Shown: piece after piece, positions 9,223 to 17,737 of the stretch
Position numbering within the stretch: position 1 is the stretch's first letter
How the letters are laid out: each line of letters opens with the position of its first letter
From: Paracoccus sulfuroxidans
Lineage (GTDB): Bacteria > Pseudomonadota > Alphaproteobacteria > Rhodobacterales > Rhodobacteraceae
Length of the DNA stretch: 64,000 nt
Reading direction: 5' to 3'
Assembly: GCF_007830335.1 (NCBI RefSeq)
Contig: NZ_VLKU01000001.1
Coordinates: forward strand, 451,727-515,726
Position numbers and translations under genes: made by a program
The notes under the pieces: generated by a model
Seen by the model: only the letters and a program-made list of their open reading frames with translations
The model's database searches: none
Told to the model about the DNA's origin: nothing

Positions 9223-10356
9223 TCAGTTGCTCAGAACCTTGTCGAAAACCGTCTTCAGCCGTCCAACCGTCGCGTCGACATCCTTCAGCTTGTCGAGACC
9301 GAAGAGGCCCAGACGGAAGGTGCGGAAACCATCGCCCTCGCCGACCTGAAGCGGGACGCCCGCCGCGATCTGCATGCCTTCGGCAGCGAACTTCTTGCCG
9401 TTCTGGATCTCGGGGTCGTTGGTATAGCTGACCACGACGCCTGGCGCCTGGAAACCTTCCGCCGCGACTGAGCGGATGCCGCGCGCGGCCAGCTCCTCAC
9501 GCACCGCGCGGCCGAGTTTCCACTGCGCGTCGCGCGCTTCTTCGATGCCCAGTTCGCGCAATTCGTCCATGGCATCGCGCATGCCGATCAGCGCATCGGT
9601 CGGCATGGTCGAGTGATAGGCATGCCCGCCATCCTCGTAAGCCTTCATGATTCCACGCCATTTTTTCAGGTCCAGCACGAAGCTGTCGCTGGTCGTCTGC
9701 TCCAGACGCTCGGCACCGCGCGCTGAAAGCATCACCATCCCGGCCGAGGGCGAGGCCGACCAGCCCTTTTGCGGGGCCGAGATCAGAACGTCGACGCCCG
9801 TCGCCTTCATGTCGACCCAGATCGTCCCCGAGGCGATGCAGTCCAGAACCATCAGCGCACCAACCTCATGCGCGGCATCGGCCATGGCCTTGATGTAGTC
9901 ATCGGGCAGGATCATCCCGGCCGCAGTCTCGACATGGGGGGCGAAAACGGCATCGGGCTTGGTTTCGCGGATCTTGGCCACGACCTCTTCGATGCGGGCC
10001 GGCGCGAAGGGCGCATCGGCCTCATTGCCCGAACGCTTCGCCATCATCACCGTCGTTTCGCGAGCAAATCCGCCGGTCTCGAAAATCTGGCTCCAGCGGA
10101 AGCTGAAAAGCCCGTTGCGGATGATCAGCGCATGGGCGTCATTGCCGAACTGACGAGCCACCGACTCCATCGCGGCGGTGCCGCCACCGGCGACCAGAGC
10201 CACGGATTCGGCGTTGTAGATTTCCTTCAAAGTGCCAGAGATATCCCGCATAGCCTTTTGAAAGCGCTGCGACATATGGTTCAGAGAGCGGTCCGTGAAG
10301 ACGACCGAAAACTCAAGCAGACCGTCGGGATCGACGTCAGGACGCAGTCCGGGCAT
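9223..10356 (-). CDS. Class V PLP aminotransferase (alanine-glyoxylate aminotransferase-like)
   Basis: 377 residues of fold-type I, subgroup V. Visible features are the cofactor loop AGGGTAAMESVARQF near 60, VLDCIASGTIWVDM (the Asp contacting the pyridine nitrogen) and the Schiff-base lysine in ISAPQKGWSASPSAG. Annotated relatives act on alanine, serine or phosphonates with glyoxylate or pyruvate. The substrate here is unknown. The gene is divergent from the amidotransferase-ligase-oxidase operon and follows the PuuR-like gene on the same strand. A transamination step in polyamine or amine catabolism is therefore plausible but unproven. Confidence 0.8.
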   Translation of the reverse strand: MPGLRPDVDPDGLLEFSVVFTDRSLNHMSQRFQKAMRDISGTLKEIYNAESVALVAGGGTAAMESVARQFGNDAHALIIRNGLFSFRWSQIFETGGFARETTVMMAKRSGNEADAPFAPARIEEVVAKIRETKPDAVFAPHVETAAGMILPDDYIKAMADAAHEVGALMVLDCIASGTIWVDMKATGVDVLISAPQKGWSASPSAGMVMLSARGAERLEQTTSDSFVLDLKKWRGIMKAYEDGGHAYHSTMPTDALIGMRDAMDELRELGIEEARDAQWKLGRAVREELAARGIRSVAAEGFQAPGVVVSYTNDPEIQNGKKFAAEGMQIAAGVPLQVGEGDGFRTFRLGLFGLDKLKDVDATVGRLKTVFDKVLSN

Positions 10357-10385
10357 GGGGTATTACCTTCCAGTTTTTGCAATTC

Positions 10386-10460
10386 GCTAGGCCGGAGGCT
10401 AGCCCAGCTTTTCTGCGCGTGCCAGTCGTTCAAATGGCTCAGAACGCTCAAGAACTCTTG
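10386..10460. promoter_or_regulatory. Divergent promoter region with two short dyads
   Basis: The 156-bp gap between the aminotransferase and the polyamine-type operon contains GCTAG...CTAGC (10386-10403, 5-bp arms, 8-nt centre) and CAAGA-AC-TCTTG (10449-10460, 5-bp arms). Either could be the operator of the nearby PuuR-like regulator, which would then control both directions. Arms this short can occur by chance. Confidence 0.3.
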
Positions 10461-10512
10461 CCCGAAAAGCGCTGCCACATTACCTTGGCAGGGAACAATC
10501 AACAGGCAACGC

Positions 10513-11217
10513 ATGCGTATCGGCATCTTGAAATGCGGCCAGTCACCCGAAGCTCTTCGCGGTGAACTGGGCGATTATGACACCATGTTTGAAAGGCTTC
10601 TGGCAGGCCGCGATTTTCAGTTCGTCAGCTATCACGTCGAGGCCATGGAATTCCCCGAAAGCGTCCTTGATGCCGATGGCTGGCTGCTGACCGGCTCGCG
10701 CCACGGGGCCTATGAAAAGCACGGCTTCATCCCCCCGCTTGAGGATTTCATCCGCGCCGCTTACGCCGCGCATGTGCCGATGGTGGGCATCTGTTTCGGC
10801 CACCAGATCATTGCCCAGGCGCTTGGCGGCAAGGTCGTCAAGTTTCCCGGCGGCTGGGCGGTGGGCCCGCAGGATTACGAATTCGACGGCCAGAAGGTCG
10901 TGCTGAACGCCTGGCATCAGGATCAGGTGGTTGAGCGTCCGGCTGGCGCGCAAGTCATTGGCCAGAACGAATTTTGTGACAATGCCGCGCTGGTCTATGA
11001 CGACCGCGCCTTCACCATTCAGGCCCATCCCGAATTCGACGACCGCTTCGTTCAGGGCCTGATTGACACCCGGGGCAAGGGCAATCTGCCCGACCAGCTG
11101 CTCAGCAGCGCCGAAACCCGCATGCAGGGCGGCGGCCAGTCGAGCCCGCTGGCCGACCGGATCGAGCAGTTCTTCAAGCAGCCCCGCGCCGCGCGCGCCT
11201 CGCAGGGTGCCGCATGA
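10513..11217 (+). CDS. Class I glutamine amidotransferase (probable gamma-glutamyl hydrolase of amine catabolism)
   Basis: 234 residues of the GuaA-like GATase1 family. Cys94 in VGICFGHQIIAQALGG is the nucleophile; His172 and Glu174 in QAHPEFD complete the triad. By context it may remove glutamate from gamma-glutamyl products, the role PuuD plays in Escherichia coli, although PuuD belongs to a different subfamily and I assign no symbol. The ATG at 10513 was chosen because the fold starts with MRIGILKCG; the open frame extends upstream through the divergent promoter. It overlaps the next gene by 4 bp. Confidence 0.78.
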   Translation: MRIGILKCGQSPEALRGELGDYDTMFERLLAGRDFQFVSYHVEAMEFPESVLDADGWLLTGSRHGAYEKHGFIPPLEDFIRAAYAAHVPMVGICFGHQIIAQALGGKVVKFPGGWAVGPQDYEFDGQKVVLNAWHQDQVVERPAGAQVIGQNEFCDNAALVYDDRAFTIQAHPEFDDRFVQGLIDTRGKGNLPDQLLSSAETRMQGGGQSSPLADRIEQFFKQPRAARASQGAA

Positions 11218-12572
11218 AGGATGGTTGGCTTGCCGCAACTCCGGCTGCGGCGCAGGACTATGTCGCCGGGCGTCGTCTGGACGAAATCGAATGCATCGTG
11301 GCCGATATCGCGGGCGTCGCCCGTGGCAAGGCCATGCCTGCATCGAAATTCGCCCATCAGGAACGCTTCTATCTGCCGAACTCGATCTTTCTGCAGACGA
11401 TCACCGGCGAATGGGCCGACAACCCGACCGGCGCCTTCACCGAACCCGACATGATCCTGACACCGGATTTCTCGACCACGGCGGCCGCGCCCTGGACGGC
11501 GGATGTGACGCTGATGGTCATTCACGACGTCAGCGATCAGCAGGGACGCCCAGTCCCCGTCGCGCCGCGCAATGTGCTCAAGCACGTCGTCAGCCTTTAT
11601 GAGGCGAAGGGCTGGCGGCCGATCGTCGCGCCCGAGATGGAGTTTTTTCTGGTCGCGAAGAACACCGACCCGAACCAGCCCATCATCCCGCCCATGGGCC
11701 GCACCGGCCGCAGAGCCGCCGCGAAACAGGCCTATTCCATGTCGGCGGTCGATGAATATGGCAAGGTCATCGACGACATCTATGACTTCGCCGAGGCGCA
11801 AGGCTTTGAAATCGATGGCATCCTTCAGGAAGGCGGCGCCGGTCAGATTGAGATCAACCTCAATCACGGCGATCCGGTGCATCTGGCCGACCAGATCTTC
11901 TTCTTCAAGCGCCTGATCCGCGAAGCGGCGCTGCGCCACGACTGTTTCGCCACCTTCATGGCCAAACCCATCGAGGATGAGCCGGGCAGCGCCATGCACA
12001 TCCACCACTCGATCGTGGACATCAAGACCGGGCAGAACATCTTCTCGGACAAGAAGGGCCGCGAGACACCCGAGTTCCTGCACTTCATCGCAGGCATGCA
12101 GAAACACCTGCCCGCCGTGGTGGCGCTGCTGGCCCCCTATGTGAACAGCTATCGCCGCTATGTCCCTGATTTTGCAGCACCTATCAACCTCGAATGGGGC
12201 CGCGACAACCGCACGACGGGCCTGCGCGTGCCGATCTCGGGACCCGAAGCGCGGCGTCTGGAAAACCGGCTCGCCGGGATGGATTGCAACCCCTATCTGG
12301 GCCTGGCCGCCAGCCTCGCCTGCGGTTATCTGGGGCTGATCGAGAAGGAAAGCCCGCGCGCCGAATGCCTGGGCGACGCCTATATGTCCGAGGATGAGTT
12401 GCCCTATAATCTGGGCGATGCGCTCGATCTGATGGCCGACAGCCAGCCGATCCGCGACGTCCTTGGCGCAGAATTCATTGATGTTTATCAATCCGTTAAA
12501 CGCAATGAGTTCAAGGAGTTTCTACAAGTCATCAGCCCTTGGGAACGTGAGCATCTGCTGTTGAACGTATGA
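11214..12572 (+). CDS. Glutamine synthetase-family gamma-glutamylamine ligase (PuuA/PauA-like)
   Basis: 452 residues. A short N-terminal GS beta-Grasp domain (DEIECIVADIAGVARGKAMP) precedes the catalytic barrel with the metal/glutamate motifs APEMEFFLV, GAGQIEINL, MHIHHSI and NRTTGLRVPISG. The ATG overlaps the previous stop. The family joins glutamate to polyamines or monoamines with ATP. The N-terminus resembles PuuA/PauA ligases rather than the gamma-glutamylmethylamide synthetase GmaS. Flanking FAD oxidase and amidotransferase genes complete a gamma-glutamylation route. The true amine (putrescine, spermidine, ethanolamine or other) is not readable. Confidence 0.85.
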   Translation: MKDGWLAATPAAAQDYVAGRRLDEIECIVADIAGVARGKAMPASKFAHQERFYLPNSIFLQTITGEWADNPTGAFTEPDMILTPDFSTTAAAPWTADVTLMVIHDVSDQQGRPVPVAPRNVLKHVVSLYEAKGWRPIVAPEMEFFLVAKNTDPNQPIIPPMGRTGRRAAAKQAYSMSAVDEYGKVIDDIYDFAEAQGFEIDGILQEGGAGQIEINLNHGDPVHLADQIFFFKRLIREAALRHDCFATFMAKPIEDEPGSAMHIHHSIVDIKTGQNIFSDKKGRETPEFLHFIAGMQKHLPAVVALLAPYVNSYRRYVPDFAAPINLEWGRDNRTTGLRVPISGPEARRLENRLAGMDCNPYLGLAASLACGYLGLIEKESPRAECLGDAYMSEDELPYNLGDALDLMADSQPIRDVLGAEFIDVYQSVKRNEFKEFLQVISPWEREHLLLNV

Positions 12573-13879
12573 ACCTGCTGTTCTCGAACGACCGGCTGGG
12601 GGCCTATCCGCCCAGCCTCTACGCGGCGACCACGCCGACCCTGCCGCCATTCCCGCAGCAACGCGGGGAAGAGCGCGCGGATGTCGTGGTGGTCGGCGGC
12701 GGCTATACCGGTCTTTCGGCAGCCCTGCATCTGGCCGAGGCGGGCTTCAGCACCATGCTGCTGGAGGCGCATCGTGTGGGCTTCGGCGCCTCCGGGCGCA
12801 ACGGCGGCCAGCTGGGTTCGGGCCAGCGGCTAGAGGTTGATGAGCTGGAAAAGATGGTCGGCAAGCCCGGCGCGCGTGCGCTTTGGGACATGGCCGAAGA
12901 GGCGAAGGCGCTGACCCGTGATCTGGCCGCGCGCTCGGGCGTCGCCGTGCATGATGGCGTGGCGCATGCCTATCGCAAGCCCTCCGAGATTGATCACTCG
13001 CGCCGCATGATCGAGCGCCTCGCCCGCGACTATACCTATGACCGGGTCGAGTCGCTCGACCGCGAGGCCTTCCGCGCCATTCTGCCATCGGATGCCTATA
13101 TCGCCGGAGAGCTGGACCATGGTGCCGGGCACCTGAACCCGCTGGCGCTGGCGCTTGGCATTGCAAAATTGGCCGATCAGGCCGGGGCGCAGATCCGCGA
13201 ACTCAGCCATGTCCATGCCATCCGCCACGCAACCCGCGCCGGTGAAAAATCCATCGTGCAGACCGCGAAGGGTCGCGTTCTTTGCGATCACGTCATTCTG
13301 GCGGGCAACGGCTATCTGGGTCATCTGGACATGCAGGTGGCCGCGCGGGTCATGCCGATCAACAATTTCATCGTCGCGACCGAGCCTCTGGGCGCGCGCA
13401 CCGCTGAAGTCCTGCGCCGCAACATTGCCGTGCATGATACGAAATTCGTTGTGAATTATTGGAGACTGTCCGAGGATAATCGCCTGATTTTCGGTGGCGG
13501 AGAGAATGTCAGCTACCGCTTCCCCAAGGACATCGCGGCGAAGGTGCGCAAGCCCTTGCTGCAGATCTATCCGGGGCTCGCGGATGTGGCGCTGACCCAT
13601 GCCTGGGGTGGCACGCTGGCAATCACCATGAATCGCATGCCCTGTTTCGCCCGGCCCGCGCCGAACTGCCTGTCGGCCAGCGGCTATTCCGGACATGGGC
13701 TGGCGCTGGCCAATCTGGCAGGCAAGCTGATGGCGCAGGCGATTGCGGGACAGGCGCAGGGTTTTGACGCCATGGCTGCGCTGCCCAGCCCTCCGTTTCC
13801 GGGCGGCACCATGCTGCGCTGGCCGATGCTGGTTGCCGGGATGAGCTGGTATTCCCTGCGTGACAGACTGGGGGCCTGA
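12569..13879 (+). CDS. FAD-dependent amine oxidoreductase (PuuB/OrdL-like)
   Basis: 436 residues of the DAO family. The FAD fingerprint VVVGGGYTGLSAALHLAEAG (about 32-52) is followed by GRNGGQLGSGQR, and the C-terminal flavin contacts include SGYSGHGLALANLAGK. It probably oxidises the gamma-glutamylated amine to the aldehyde, releasing ammonia and H2O2, as PuuB does. It overlaps the ligase gene by 4 bp and ends the operon. No aldehyde dehydrogenase (PuuC) lies next to it, so that step must be encoded elsewhere. Confidence 0.84.
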   Translation: MNLLFSNDRLGAYPPSLYAATTPTLPPFPQQRGEERADVVVVGGGYTGLSAALHLAEAGFSTMLLEAHRVGFGASGRNGGQLGSGQRLEVDELEKMVGKPGARALWDMAEEAKALTRDLAARSGVAVHDGVAHAYRKPSEIDHSRRMIERLARDYTYDRVESLDREAFRAILPSDAYIAGELDHGAGHLNPLALALGIAKLADQAGAQIRELSHVHAIRHATRAGEKSIVQTAKGRVLCDHVILAGNGYLGHLDMQVAARVMPINNFIVATEPLGARTAEVLRRNIAVHDTKFVVNYWRLSEDNRLIFGGGENVSYRFPKDIAAKVRKPLLQIYPGLADVALTHAWGGTLAITMNRMPCFARPAPNCLSASGYSGHGLALANLAGKLMAQAIAGQAQGFDAMAALPSPPFPGGTMLRWPMLVAGMSWYSLRDRLGA

Positions 13880-13891
13880 GCCCCCTTTACG

Positions 13892-16009
13892 TCAGGTCAG
13901 ATGCGCGGACGGATCGCGGATGCGCGAGACCTGCGCCACGTCGGATTCCGCCTCAAGCGCGGTCAGCAGCGTGTGCAGATGTTCACGGTCGCGCAATTCG
14001 ACCTCGATCCGCAGGCGATAGAAGTCGGGCTTGCGATCCACGAATTCCAGATCCGAGATATTCGCGCCCTGCAGCCCGATCAGCGTGCAGATGCGCCCCA
14101 GAACCCCCGCGTCATGGCGGATCGTCAGGGAAAGCTGCGTCGAATAGGCGGCCGGATGCTGGCCCTCGCGCCATTTGAGGTCAACCCAACGGTCGGGGCT
14201 GTCCTCGAATTCAGCCAGAACCGGGCAGTCGATGGCATGGATCACCACGCCCTTGCCGCGATAGGTGATGCCGATGATCCGCTCGCCCGGAAGCGGGTTA
14301 CAGCAGGGCGCGCGAGTGAATTCCTGATCCGCCTCAAGCCCGGAGACAGACTTCTTGGCGTCAATTTCACTTTTCTTTTCAGCAAGTTCCGGATAAAGAA
14401 TCGAAAGCACTTCATGTGCCGAAATCTCGGCGCTGCCGATGCGCGCCAGCAGTTCATCCGTGTCCGGAAGCGCCATGTTGCGCGCGGCGGTGCGCAACGC
14501 CTTGTCGCTGACCTTGCGGCCAGCATGTTCAAAGGCCACCCGCATCAGCTCAGACCCCAGCCGGATAAAGCGGCCGCGATCTTCCTCGCGCAGCGAGCGG
14601 CGGATGGCGGCCTTGGCCCGTCCGGTCACCACGATATCCAGCCAGGTGGGCTGCGGACGCTGGCCCGAGGCCGCAATGATATCGACGGACTGGCCGTTCT
14701 TCAGCCGCGTCCACAGCGGTACACGAATACCATCCACTTTGGCGCCGACACAGGAGTTCCCCAGCCGCGTATGGATCGCATAGGCGAAATCCAGCGGCGT
14801 CGCGCCCTTCGGCAGCGAGATCACATCGCCCTTCGGCGTGAAGCAGAAGACCTGATCGGAATACATCTCAAGCTTCACATGCTCGAGGAACTCGTCGTGA
14901 TCCTCTTCGCCGAAACGCTCGGTCAGGCTGGCAATCCATTCGCCTGGGTCGACGGCGAAGGGGTTTTCCGTGCGCACGCCATCGCGATAGGCCCAATGGG
15001 CCGCGACACCGGCCTCGGCGACCTCGTGCATCTGCCGGGTGCGGATCTGCACCTCGACCCGCTTGCCATCACGCCCCGAGACCGTCGTATGGATCGAGCG
15101 ATAGCCGTTGGCCTTGGGCTGGCTGATGTAATCCTTGAACCGGCCCGGCACGGCGCGCCAGCGGTGGTGGATCGCGCCCAGAGTGCGGTAGCAGTCACCC
15201 TCGGTCCGGGTGATGATGCGGAAGCCGTAGATGTCCGAAAGGCGCGAGAAGGACAGCTGTTTTTCCTGCATCTTGCGCCAGATGCTGAACGGACGCTTGG
15301 CCCGGCCATAAACGTCGGCCTCGATCCCCTCGCGCTCCAGTTCAATGCGGATGTCCGAGGTGATCTTGGAAATCACATCGCCCGAATCGCGCTGCAGCGA
15401 GACGAAGCGACGGATGATCGAGTTGCGCGCCTCGGGATTGATAACCTTGAAGGCCAGATCCTCAAGCTCTTCGCGCATCCATTGCATGCCCATGCGACCG
15501 GCCAGCGGCGCATAGATCTCCATCGTCTCGCGGGCCTTCTGGACCTGCTTTTCGGGACGCATGGACTTGATCGTCCGCATATTGTGCAAACGGTCGGCGA
15601 GCTTCACCAGAATGACGCGAAGATCGCGCGACATCGCCATGAAAAGCTTGCGGAAATTCTCGGCCTGCTTGGAATGTGCGCCAGAGAGCTGAAGGTTCGT
15701 CAGCTTGGTCACGCCATCGACCAGATCGGCCACCTCTTGCCCGAACTGATGCGAAATATCGGTCCAGGTCGAGCGTGTGTCCTCGATCGTGTCGTGCAGA
15801 AGCGCGGTGACGATGGTCGCATCATCCAGCCGCATCTCGGTCAGGATGGCGGCGACGGCGACGGGATGGGTGAAATAGGGCTCGCCCGAGTGGCGGAACT
15901 GCCCCTCATGCATGCGGCGCCCATATTCATAGGCTTCGCGGATCAACCGCGCATTGGTGCGCGGGTTGTAATTGCGGATCAGCGCAACAAGGTCTTCGAC
16001 ATCAATCAT
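13892..16009 (-). CDS. rsh: Bifunctional (p)ppGpp synthetase/hydrolase
   Basis: 705 residues, the usual length of alphaproteobacterial Rel/SpoT homologues. Domains in order: HD hydrolase (about 25-180, with HPVAVAAIL and ALLHDTIEDT), synthetase (about 230-350, with GRFKDYISQPKANGYRSIHT), TGS (about 390-450, CFTPKGDVISLPKGATPLD), a helical/Zn-finger region and a C-terminal ACT domain (about 630-700). RFKD matches the RxKD loop of bifunctional enzymes rather than the ExDD of RelA, so both making and degrading the alarmone is expected. It lies 21 bp downstream of rpoZ. The only stringent-response gene in the window. Confidence 0.95.
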   Translation of the reverse strand: MIDVEDLVALIRNYNPRTNARLIREAYEYGRRMHEGQFRHSGEPYFTHPVAVAAILTEMRLDDATIVTALLHDTIEDTRSTWTDISHQFGQEVADLVDGVTKLTNLQLSGAHSKQAENFRKLFMAMSRDLRVILVKLADRLHNMRTIKSMRPEKQVQKARETMEIYAPLAGRMGMQWMREELEDLAFKVINPEARNSIIRRFVSLQRDSGDVISKITSDIRIELEREGIEADVYGRAKRPFSIWRKMQEKQLSFSRLSDIYGFRIITRTEGDCYRTLGAIHHRWRAVPGRFKDYISQPKANGYRSIHTTVSGRDGKRVEVQIRTRQMHEVAEAGVAAHWAYRDGVRTENPFAVDPGEWIASLTERFGEEDHDEFLEHVKLEMYSDQVFCFTPKGDVISLPKGATPLDFAYAIHTRLGNSCVGAKVDGIRVPLWTRLKNGQSVDIIAASGQRPQPTWLDIVVTGRAKAAIRRSLREEDRGRFIRLGSELMRVAFEHAGRKVSDKALRTAARNMALPDTDELLARIGSAEISAHEVLSILYPELAEKKSEIDAKKSVSGLEADQEFTRAPCCNPLPGERIIGITYRGKGVVIHAIDCPVLAEFEDSPDRWVDLKWREGQHPAAYSTQLSLTIRHDAGVLGRICTLIGLQGANISDLEFVDRKPDFYRLRIEVELRDREHLHTLLTALEAESDVAQVSRIRDPSAHLT

Positions 16010-16030
16010 TTCCGCCGAAGACCTCGCGCG

Positions 16031-16387
16031 TTAGTTGCGGCCCTGGGCTTCCATCATCATGCGAAGCATCCGCTCTTCCGATTCTTCGTCGGCGGGCTTC
16101 GGACGATCAACCTCTGCACCCAGCAGAAGCGCCATTGCGTCTTCCTCGGGCTCATCGACCTCGATCTGGGTCTGGGTCGATTCGATCATGCGCTCGCGCA
16201 GCTCGTCGACCGGCTGGGTCTCATCCGCTATTTCGCGCAGCGCGACCACAGGGTTCTTGTCATTGTCGCGGTCGATGGTCAGCGGGCTGCCGGCCGCGAT
16301 TTCACGGGCGCGATGCGCGGCAAGCATCACCACGTCAAAACGGTTCGGGATCTTGTCGACAACGTCTTCGACTGTAACGCGGGCCAT
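16031..16387 (-). CDS. rpoZ: RNA polymerase omega subunit
   Basis: 118 residues. [20 protein letters not shown] is the canonical start, followed by [12 protein letters not shown] and the LREIADE segment of conserved omega. The acidic C-terminal extension (about 75-118, many Glu and Met) is typical of alphaproteobacterial omega. It is co-directional with rsh, the arrangement seen widely in proteobacteria, and fits the role of omega in ppGpp binding. Confidence 0.95.
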   Translation of the reverse strand: MARVTVEDVVDKIPNRFDVVMLAAHRAREIAAGSPLTIDRDNDKNPVVALREIADETQPVDELRERMIESTQTQIEVDEPEEDAMALLLGAEVDRPKPADEESEERMLRMMMEAQGRN

Positions 16388-16454
16388 CGGTCACCTTTGA
16401 TTGGAATTTGACTGCGGGCGGAAGAGGATTATCTGTGCATTTTCCGGGGGAATG

Positions 16455-17048
16455 TCAAGGACGCTCGGGCAGCATCCCGGTAAATGCCCCCTCAGGCAGC
16501 TGATCGCGCATCTCCAGCACCGAAAGGCCAAGGCGCGGGTGGACCCAATCGGGCGCGATCTCGGCCAGAGGGCCCAGAACGAAGCCGCGGTCCTGCAGGC
16601 GCGGATGCGGCAGGATCAACTGTTCGGGCGCGGTACGGGTCTGCTCCTCGGGCGGCAGGGCGCGCCAGCGGTCCTGCGTGGCATCATCGGGGTGCACCTG
16701 ATCGCCCACCGCCAAAAGGTCGATGTCGATCCCGCGCGAGGCCCAACGGCCACCGTCCCGGCTGCGGCCCAGATCGGCCTCGATCCGGTGGAATTCCTCC
16801 AGCAATTCCTGCGCCGGGCGGTCTGAACGCAGTGCCATCGCCGCGTTGACATAGTCGGGCCCGCTGCCCGCCGGATGCGCAGGCGTGTGCCAGAAGCGGC
16901 TGATCGCGGTCACCGTAACGCCCGGAAGTTGTGCGATTCGGGCGGCGGAGATCCGCAAACTCTCGTCCGGCGAACCTGCCGAACTTGGCAGGTTTGCACC
17001 TAGGGCGACGAGTACTAGATTTGTGGCTTGACTATACTTCTGGGACAT
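16455..17048 (-). CDS. folK: 6-hydroxymethyl-dihydropterin pyrophosphokinase
   Basis: 197 residues. HPPK catalyses ATP-dependent pyrophosphorylation of the pterin precursor of folate. Signature stretches are LVALGANLPSS near the N-terminus, FWHTPAHPAGSGPDYVNAAM and the catalytic DLGRSRDGGRWASRGIDIDL (paired acidic residues DID), then PHPRLQDRGFVLGPL. It starts only 11 bp from the divergent NYN gene, so the two promoters overlap the coding starts. It is upstream of rpoZ on the same strand. Confidence 0.93.
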   Translation of the reverse strand: MSQKYSQATNLVLVALGANLPSSAGSPDESLRISAARIAQLPGVTVTAISRFWHTPAHPAGSGPDYVNAAMALRSDRPAQELLEEFHRIEADLGRSRDGGRWASRGIDIDLLAVGDQVHPDDATQDRWRALPPEEQTRTAPEQLILPHPRLQDRGFVLGPLAEIAPDWVHPRLGLSVLEMRDQLPEGAFTGMLPERP

Positions 17049-17059
17049 TTGGAGGGAAC

Positions 17060-17614
17060 GTGTTTTACAAGGACGACCGGCTGGCGCTCTTTATAGATGG
17101 CTCAAACCTATACGCCGCCGCAAAGTCATTGGGCTTTGATATCGATTACAAACTGCTTCGGCAAGAATTCGAACGCCGTGGCAAGCTGATCCGCGCATAT
17201 TACTATACCGCATTGCTGGACAACGAAGATTACTCGCCCATCCGCCCTCTGGTGGACTGGCTGAACTACAACGGCTTCACCATGGTGACCAAAGCCGCGC
17301 GCGAGTACACGGACACGATGGGCCGCCGCAAGGTCAAGGGCAACATGGATGTCGAGCTGGTGGTCAACGCCATGGAACTGGCCCCGCGCCTGGACCATGC
17401 GGTGCTGTTCTCGGGCGACGGCGATTTCCGTCCGCTGGTCGAGGCATTGCAGCGTCAGGGCGTCCGCGTCTCGGTGGTGTCGACGCTGCGCAGCCAGCCG
17501 CCGATGATCGCCGATGAGCTTCGCCGTCAGGCCGACAACTTCATCGAGCTTGAGGCCCTGCGCGAAGTGATCGGGCGCCCGCCGCGCGAAGGCGGTCAGG
17601 CCCCCGAGGCGTAA
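17060..17614 (+). CDS. NYN-domain (LabA-like/PIN-fold) protein
   Basis: 184 residues. Conserved acidic residues of the NYN PIN-like nuclease fold are seen in LFIDGSNLY (Asp13), KGNMDVELVVNAM and LFSGDGDFRPLVEAL. The GTG at 17060 is chosen because a strong GGAGGG lies 4 bp before it; the frame is open further upstream inside folK, but that part has no family match. Its role is probably RNA processing or binding; substrates of the bacterial family are largely unknown. Some annotators would place the start 1-2 codons differently. Confidence 0.82.
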   Translation: MFYKDDRLALFIDGSNLYAAAKSLGFDIDYKLLRQEFERRGKLIRAYYYTALLDNEDYSPIRPLVDWLNYNGFTMVTKAAREYTDTMGRRKVKGNMDVELVVNAMELAPRLDHAVLFSGDGDFRPLVEALQRQGVRVSVVSTLRSQPPMIADELRRQADNFIELEALREVIGRPPREGGQAPEA

Positions 17615-17615
17615 C

Positions 17616-17637
17616 GCAGGGGCCATCCGGCCCCTGC
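17616..17637 (+). terminator. Hairpin after the NYN gene
   Basis: GCAGGGGCC and GGCCCCTGC form a perfect 9-bp stem around ATCC, beginning one base after the stop codon. No T-run follows directly, so efficient intrinsic termination is uncertain. Confidence 0.45.
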
Positions 17638-17737
17638 CGGTGGCATTTCTGCCACGCCCTCTTTTCCATCCGGTCACGGAGGGAACCCGAGGCCCATCAG
17701 GTCGGTTTTCCCGCTGCCAAGGCAAACGGAACCGATT

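Noticed and set aside
11214..12572. Gamma-glutamylmethylamide synthetase GmaS, tempting because of the nearby TMA/DMA cluster
   Set aside because: The N-terminus matches PuuA/PauA-type ligases (DEIECIVADIAGVARGKAMP) and the gene is linked to PuuB-like and PuuR-like genes, not to mgs/mgd genes.
13901..16411. 836-codon open frame antisense to rsh and rpoZ
   Set aside because: A GC-driven shadow frame; it has no family motifs, while the minus strand encodes a complete Rsh and omega.
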